Shown one piece after another: positions 5,258 through 7,824 of a stretch of DNA of 7,824 bases; position 1 is the first letter of the stretch; every line of letters starts with the position of its first letter. The DNA is from Kitasatospora phosalacinea (lineage in GTDB: Bacteria; Actinomycetota; Actinomycetes; Streptomycetales; Streptomycetaceae). The stretch spans positions 1 through 7,824 of the forward strand of contig NZ_JNWZ01000120.1 of the NCBI RefSeq assembly GCF_000716545.1, read 5' to 3'. The position numbers were made by a program, and so were the translations under genes. The notes below the pieces were generated by a model. The model did no database searches. It was not told the DNA's origin and saw only the letters and a program-made list of their open reading frames with translations.

Positions 5258-7790
5258 TGCGCCCCATCGAACAGGTCTGCCAGCGCGTCCGCTGGGACGA
5301 CCGCTTCGACCCGGCCCGCTTCACCCTCGGCGTCCGGCAGCGCGACGACCGCACCAAACGCGTCCCGCTGGAGACCTTCACCGCCGCCGGGGACGTGCCC
5401 TGGCACCGCGTCCGGTACGTGGAGGCGGACGGCCTGCTGGTGTGGGACCGTGACACCGGCACCGACCTGCTCGACACCACCACCGCCGGGCGGCGCGCCG
5501 ACCCGGCCGTGCTGCCCGCCCCGTTCTTCACCCCCGGCACCCCGCACGCCTGGCACCCCGAACGCGGCTGGCGGCCCGCCGGAGCCGGAGCCGGAGCCGC
5601 CCCGGCCGCCGAGCGGCTGCGGGTCGTCACCTGGAACACCCTGTGGGACCGCTACGACCCCGAGCTGATCCACACCGCCCGCCGCCGCCCGCTGCTGCTC
5701 GCCGAACTCGAAGCCGCCGACGCCGACCTGATCGCCCTCCAGGAGGTCGAACCCGCCCTGGTCAAGCTCCTGCTGGCCCAGGAGTGGGTCCGGCGCGGCT
5801 ACACCCTGGGAGCCGACCCGTTCGGCCGGGAGGTCGACGAGCACGGGCTGCTGCTGCTCAGCCGCCTCCCCGTCCAGGAGGCCGGCCGGCACGCCCTCGG
5901 CCCGCACAAGGCCGTCACCGCCGTCACCGTCCGCACCGCCGCCGGGCCGCTCACCGTCGCCGCCGTCCACCTCAGCAGCGACCACTCGCCCGACGGTGCC
6001 GACCGCCGCGCCGCCGAACTGGCCGCCCTCGCCGAGGGGTTCGCCGCCGTCGAGGGCGAGCTGCTGGTGCTCGGCGACTTCAACGACAGCACCGCCGCGC
6101 CCGCCGCCGCCCTCGGCCTGCGCGACACCTGGACCGAGGCGCACGGCCCCGGGGACCGCACCCCCACCTTCGACCCCGCCGCCAACCCGCTCGCCGCCGT
6201 CTCCTCGCTCACCGGCCGGGCCGGCCGCCTCGACCGCGTCCTGCTCCGCCCCGGCCGGGCCCGCACCGCCGCCGCCCGGCTGCTCGGCCACCGCCCCGGC
6301 CCCGACGGCCTGCACCCCTCCGACCACTACGGCCTCGCCGTCGACCTCGACGCAGCCCCCGCCGCCGACCCGATCGACGCCCCCACCACCGCCCGCACCG
6401 CCGTCGCCTGGCTGCCGCCCGCGCACCTGTGGCCCGCCGTCCAGCGCCTGCGCGCCCGCCACGACCCGCGGTACGACCGCTGGCCGCCGCACGTGAACCT
6501 GCTGTTCGGCTTCGTCGCCGAGCACGAGTTCGACCGGGCGCTGCCGCTGCTCGCCGAGGCCGCCGCCGAAGTCCCGCCCTTCACCGCGGAACTGGCCGGC
6601 GTGCGGACCTTCGAGCAGTCCGGCGCCACCACCCGATGGCTCGACCCGGCCGCCGGCTCCGCCGCCCCCTGGACGGCCCTCCACCAGGCCCTGCGCCGCC
6701 GCTTCCCGCAGTGCCGCACCCGCGAGGACGGCTACCGGCCGCACCTCACCCTGGGCCGGGGAGACTTCCCCACCGCCGGGTTGGAGCCCATGACGGCCGT
6801 CGTCGGCGAACTCGTGGTGCTCTCCCGGCGCGGCGACGGACCGATGACCCCGCGCGCCGTCGTCACCCTCGGCACCGGCGCGACCCGCGACCTCCCCGAA
6901 CCCGCCGCGCCCGCCACCCGCACCGAACCATCCGTCGACACCGCCGAGTTGACCGCCCGGATCGCCGCCGTCCTCCCCGGCGAGACCCACCGGGCCGGCT
7001 CCCGCCGGATGGGCTGCCACCTGGACGGCGCCGACCTCGACCTGGTCGCCGTCCTGCCCGGCCCGTTCGAACCCGCCGCCGTCGCGAGCCGGTTGGCCGA
7101 GGCGCTGCCCGGGGCCCGGAACATCAGGGAAGTCCGCGGCGCCCGCGTCCCCGGCCTGCGCCTCGACGTCGCCGGCCTCGCCGTCGACCTGGTGCTCGCC
7201 CCCGCCGACGACTGCGCGGTCGCCCGCAGCGCGGTCACCGACGCCGACGCGATCCTGGCCGCCGTCGGCCCCCGTCACGCGGCCTTCGCCGCCCTCGCCC
7301 GCCGGGTCAGGACCTGGGCCGCGGTCCGCGGCCTCGTCTCCGCCCCCTTCGGCCAACTCCCGTCCCTCGCCTGGACGATCCTCGCCGCGCGCACCACCGC
7401 CGAGACCACCACCGACGACCCGGACGAACTGTTCCAGCACTTCACCGCGGTCTGGGCGGCGCACGACTGGCGCCGACCCGTCACCCTCCACGGCGGGCCC
7501 GCCGCCCCCAGCACCCTCCCCGTCACCGTCCTCACCCCCACCGCCCCCGTCCGCAGCTGCACCGGCCAGGTCGGCCCGGGCACCCGCGACCTGCTCGTCG
7601 AAGAGCTCTACCGCGCCTGGGAGCTCGGCCCCGGCCACCCCGAACTCCTCACCCCGCCGCCGCTCCACCGCCGCCACGCCGCCTGGCTCCTGCTCACCCC
7701 CGCCCCCGACCGCCTCGGCCCCACCCGGGGCCGCCTGCGCACCCTCCTCACCGCCCTCGAACCACTCGCCCCCGCCCTCCACGCCTGGCC
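5257..7790 (+). CDS. MJ1316 - EEP - 2H phosphoesterase - poly(A)-polymerase-type multidomain RNA repair protein, C-terminus cut by contig end
   Basis: 844 complete codons are present and the frame is open at the end of genomic DNA. Domains in order: (1) MJ1316/DUF504, residues 1-73, with VRWDDRFDP (11-19), VPWHRVRY (47-54) and VWDR (62-65); this domain has been proposed to recognise RNA cyclic-phosphate ends. (2) Endonuclease/exonuclease/phosphatase domain, about 120-366, with all metal and catalytic motifs: TWNT (N127), LQEVE (E163), VHLSSDH (H238), LGDFND (D274, N276), LDRV (D326), SDHYG (D356, H357). (3) 2H phosphoesterase, about 380-545, with PHVNLLFGF (H412) and PHLTLGR (H496). (4) Nucleotidyltransferase palm, about 560-650: GS at 581-582, DLDL at 593-596, third acid D644; then a helical region including WAAVRGL (687-693) and the start of the C-terminal domain. 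A GA-rich linker (108-116) separates domains 1 and 2. Start ATG 5257 overlaps the ligase stop (TGATG). Predicted role: 3'-end healing and tailing beside the ligase-kinase. Family members I recall are around 1,000 residues, so part of the C-terminus is missing. Confidence 0.88.
5581..5598 (+). repeat. Three tandem GGAGCC hexamers in the interdomain linker
   Basis: Three perfect GGAGCC units encode Gly-Ala three times (residues 109-114) between the MJ1316 and EEP domains. A slippage-prone hexamer in a flexible linker; copy number could vary between strains without shifting the frame. Confidence 0.7.
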
Positions 7791-7824
7791 CTGTCTCTTA
7801 TACACATCTGACGCTGCCGACGAT
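7791..7824 (-). other. Illumina Nextera adapter left at the contig end (sequencing artefact)
   Basis: Bases 7791-7823 are the exact reverse complement of the 33-nt Nextera Read 1 adapter: the 19-base transposon mosaic end (CTGTCTCTTATACACATCT) followed by 14 bases of the adapter. Base 7824 would be the first base beyond it. This is untrimmed library sequence. It adds a false in-frame tail (CLLYTSDAADD), including a TTA codon, to the multidomain gene, and gives the well-known artefact peptides SLIHI (plus strand) and MYKRQ (minus strand) at the end of other frames. Confidence 0.98.

Noticed and set aside
5170..7782. 870-codon minus-strand open frame opposite the multidomain repair gene
   Set aside because: Gly/Gln/Val-rich repeats only, opposite a protein with four recognisable domains.
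7798..7800. In-frame TTA codon suggesting bldA control
   Set aside because: It is within the Nextera adapter, not the gene.
7608..7805. Minus-strand frame beginning MYKRQ
   Set aside because: Its start codon and first residues are encoded by the adapter.
5643..7811. 722-codon plus-strand open frame ending in SLIHI
   Set aside because: Arg/Pro-rich out-of-frame shadow of the true gene (5257 onward); its last residues and stop come from the sequencing adapter.
1..7824. CRISPR arrays, transposases, insertion-sequence ends, rRNA or tRNA genes
   Set aside because: None was seen on reading both strands; the only transposon-like sequence is the library adapter's mosaic end.

Overview
The base composition (very high GC, third codon positions almost always G or C), the large antisense open frames this produces, and the gene content all point to a streptomycete (Streptomyces or Kitasatospora type, family Streptomycetaceae). 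The window looks like a complete short assembly contig. Its last 34 bases are not biological: 7791-7823 is the exact reverse complement of the Illumina Nextera Read 1 transposase adapter, so genomic sequence ends at about 7790.

Left part, minus strand (1-938). The first 57 codons of an acyl-CoA carboxylase carboxyltransferase (beta) subunit run off the left edge. Next come about 350 bp with no convincing gene, then a small PLDc_N-type membrane protein. A 76-bp divergent promoter region follows.

Central part, plus strand (1015-3457). A UbiD-type decarboxylase and a UbiA-type prenyltransferase form a two-gene unit for late steps of menaquinone biosynthesis by the futalosine route (MqnL and MqnP type). 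The junction between them is odd. The 16-bp end of ubiD, which carries the GGAG ribosome site and the GTGA stop/start, is repeated 83 bp downstream and frames a 28-codon mini-ORF linked by overlapping stop and start codons on both sides. A strong 16-bp-stem hairpin terminator closes the unit.

Right part, plus strand (3563-7790). This is a tightly coupled two-gene RNA end-healing and sealing operon, and the most interesting content of the window. The first gene encodes an RNA ligase fused through an unassigned helical region to a C-terminal P-loop polynucleotide kinase. The second, truncated by the contig end, starts at the TGATG junction and encodes in order an MJ1316/DUF504 RNA-end domain, an endonuclease/exonuclease/phosphatase domain, a 2H phosphoesterase domain and a poly(A)-polymerase-type nucleotidyltransferase. 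Together the two proteins could phosphorylate 5'-OH ends, open 2',3'-cyclic phosphates, trim or dephosphorylate 3' ends, re-extend them and reseal the RNA. The ligase gene may begin as a leaderless mRNA: a TAGGGT -10 element lies exactly 7 nt before the ATG, the same geometry as at ubiD.
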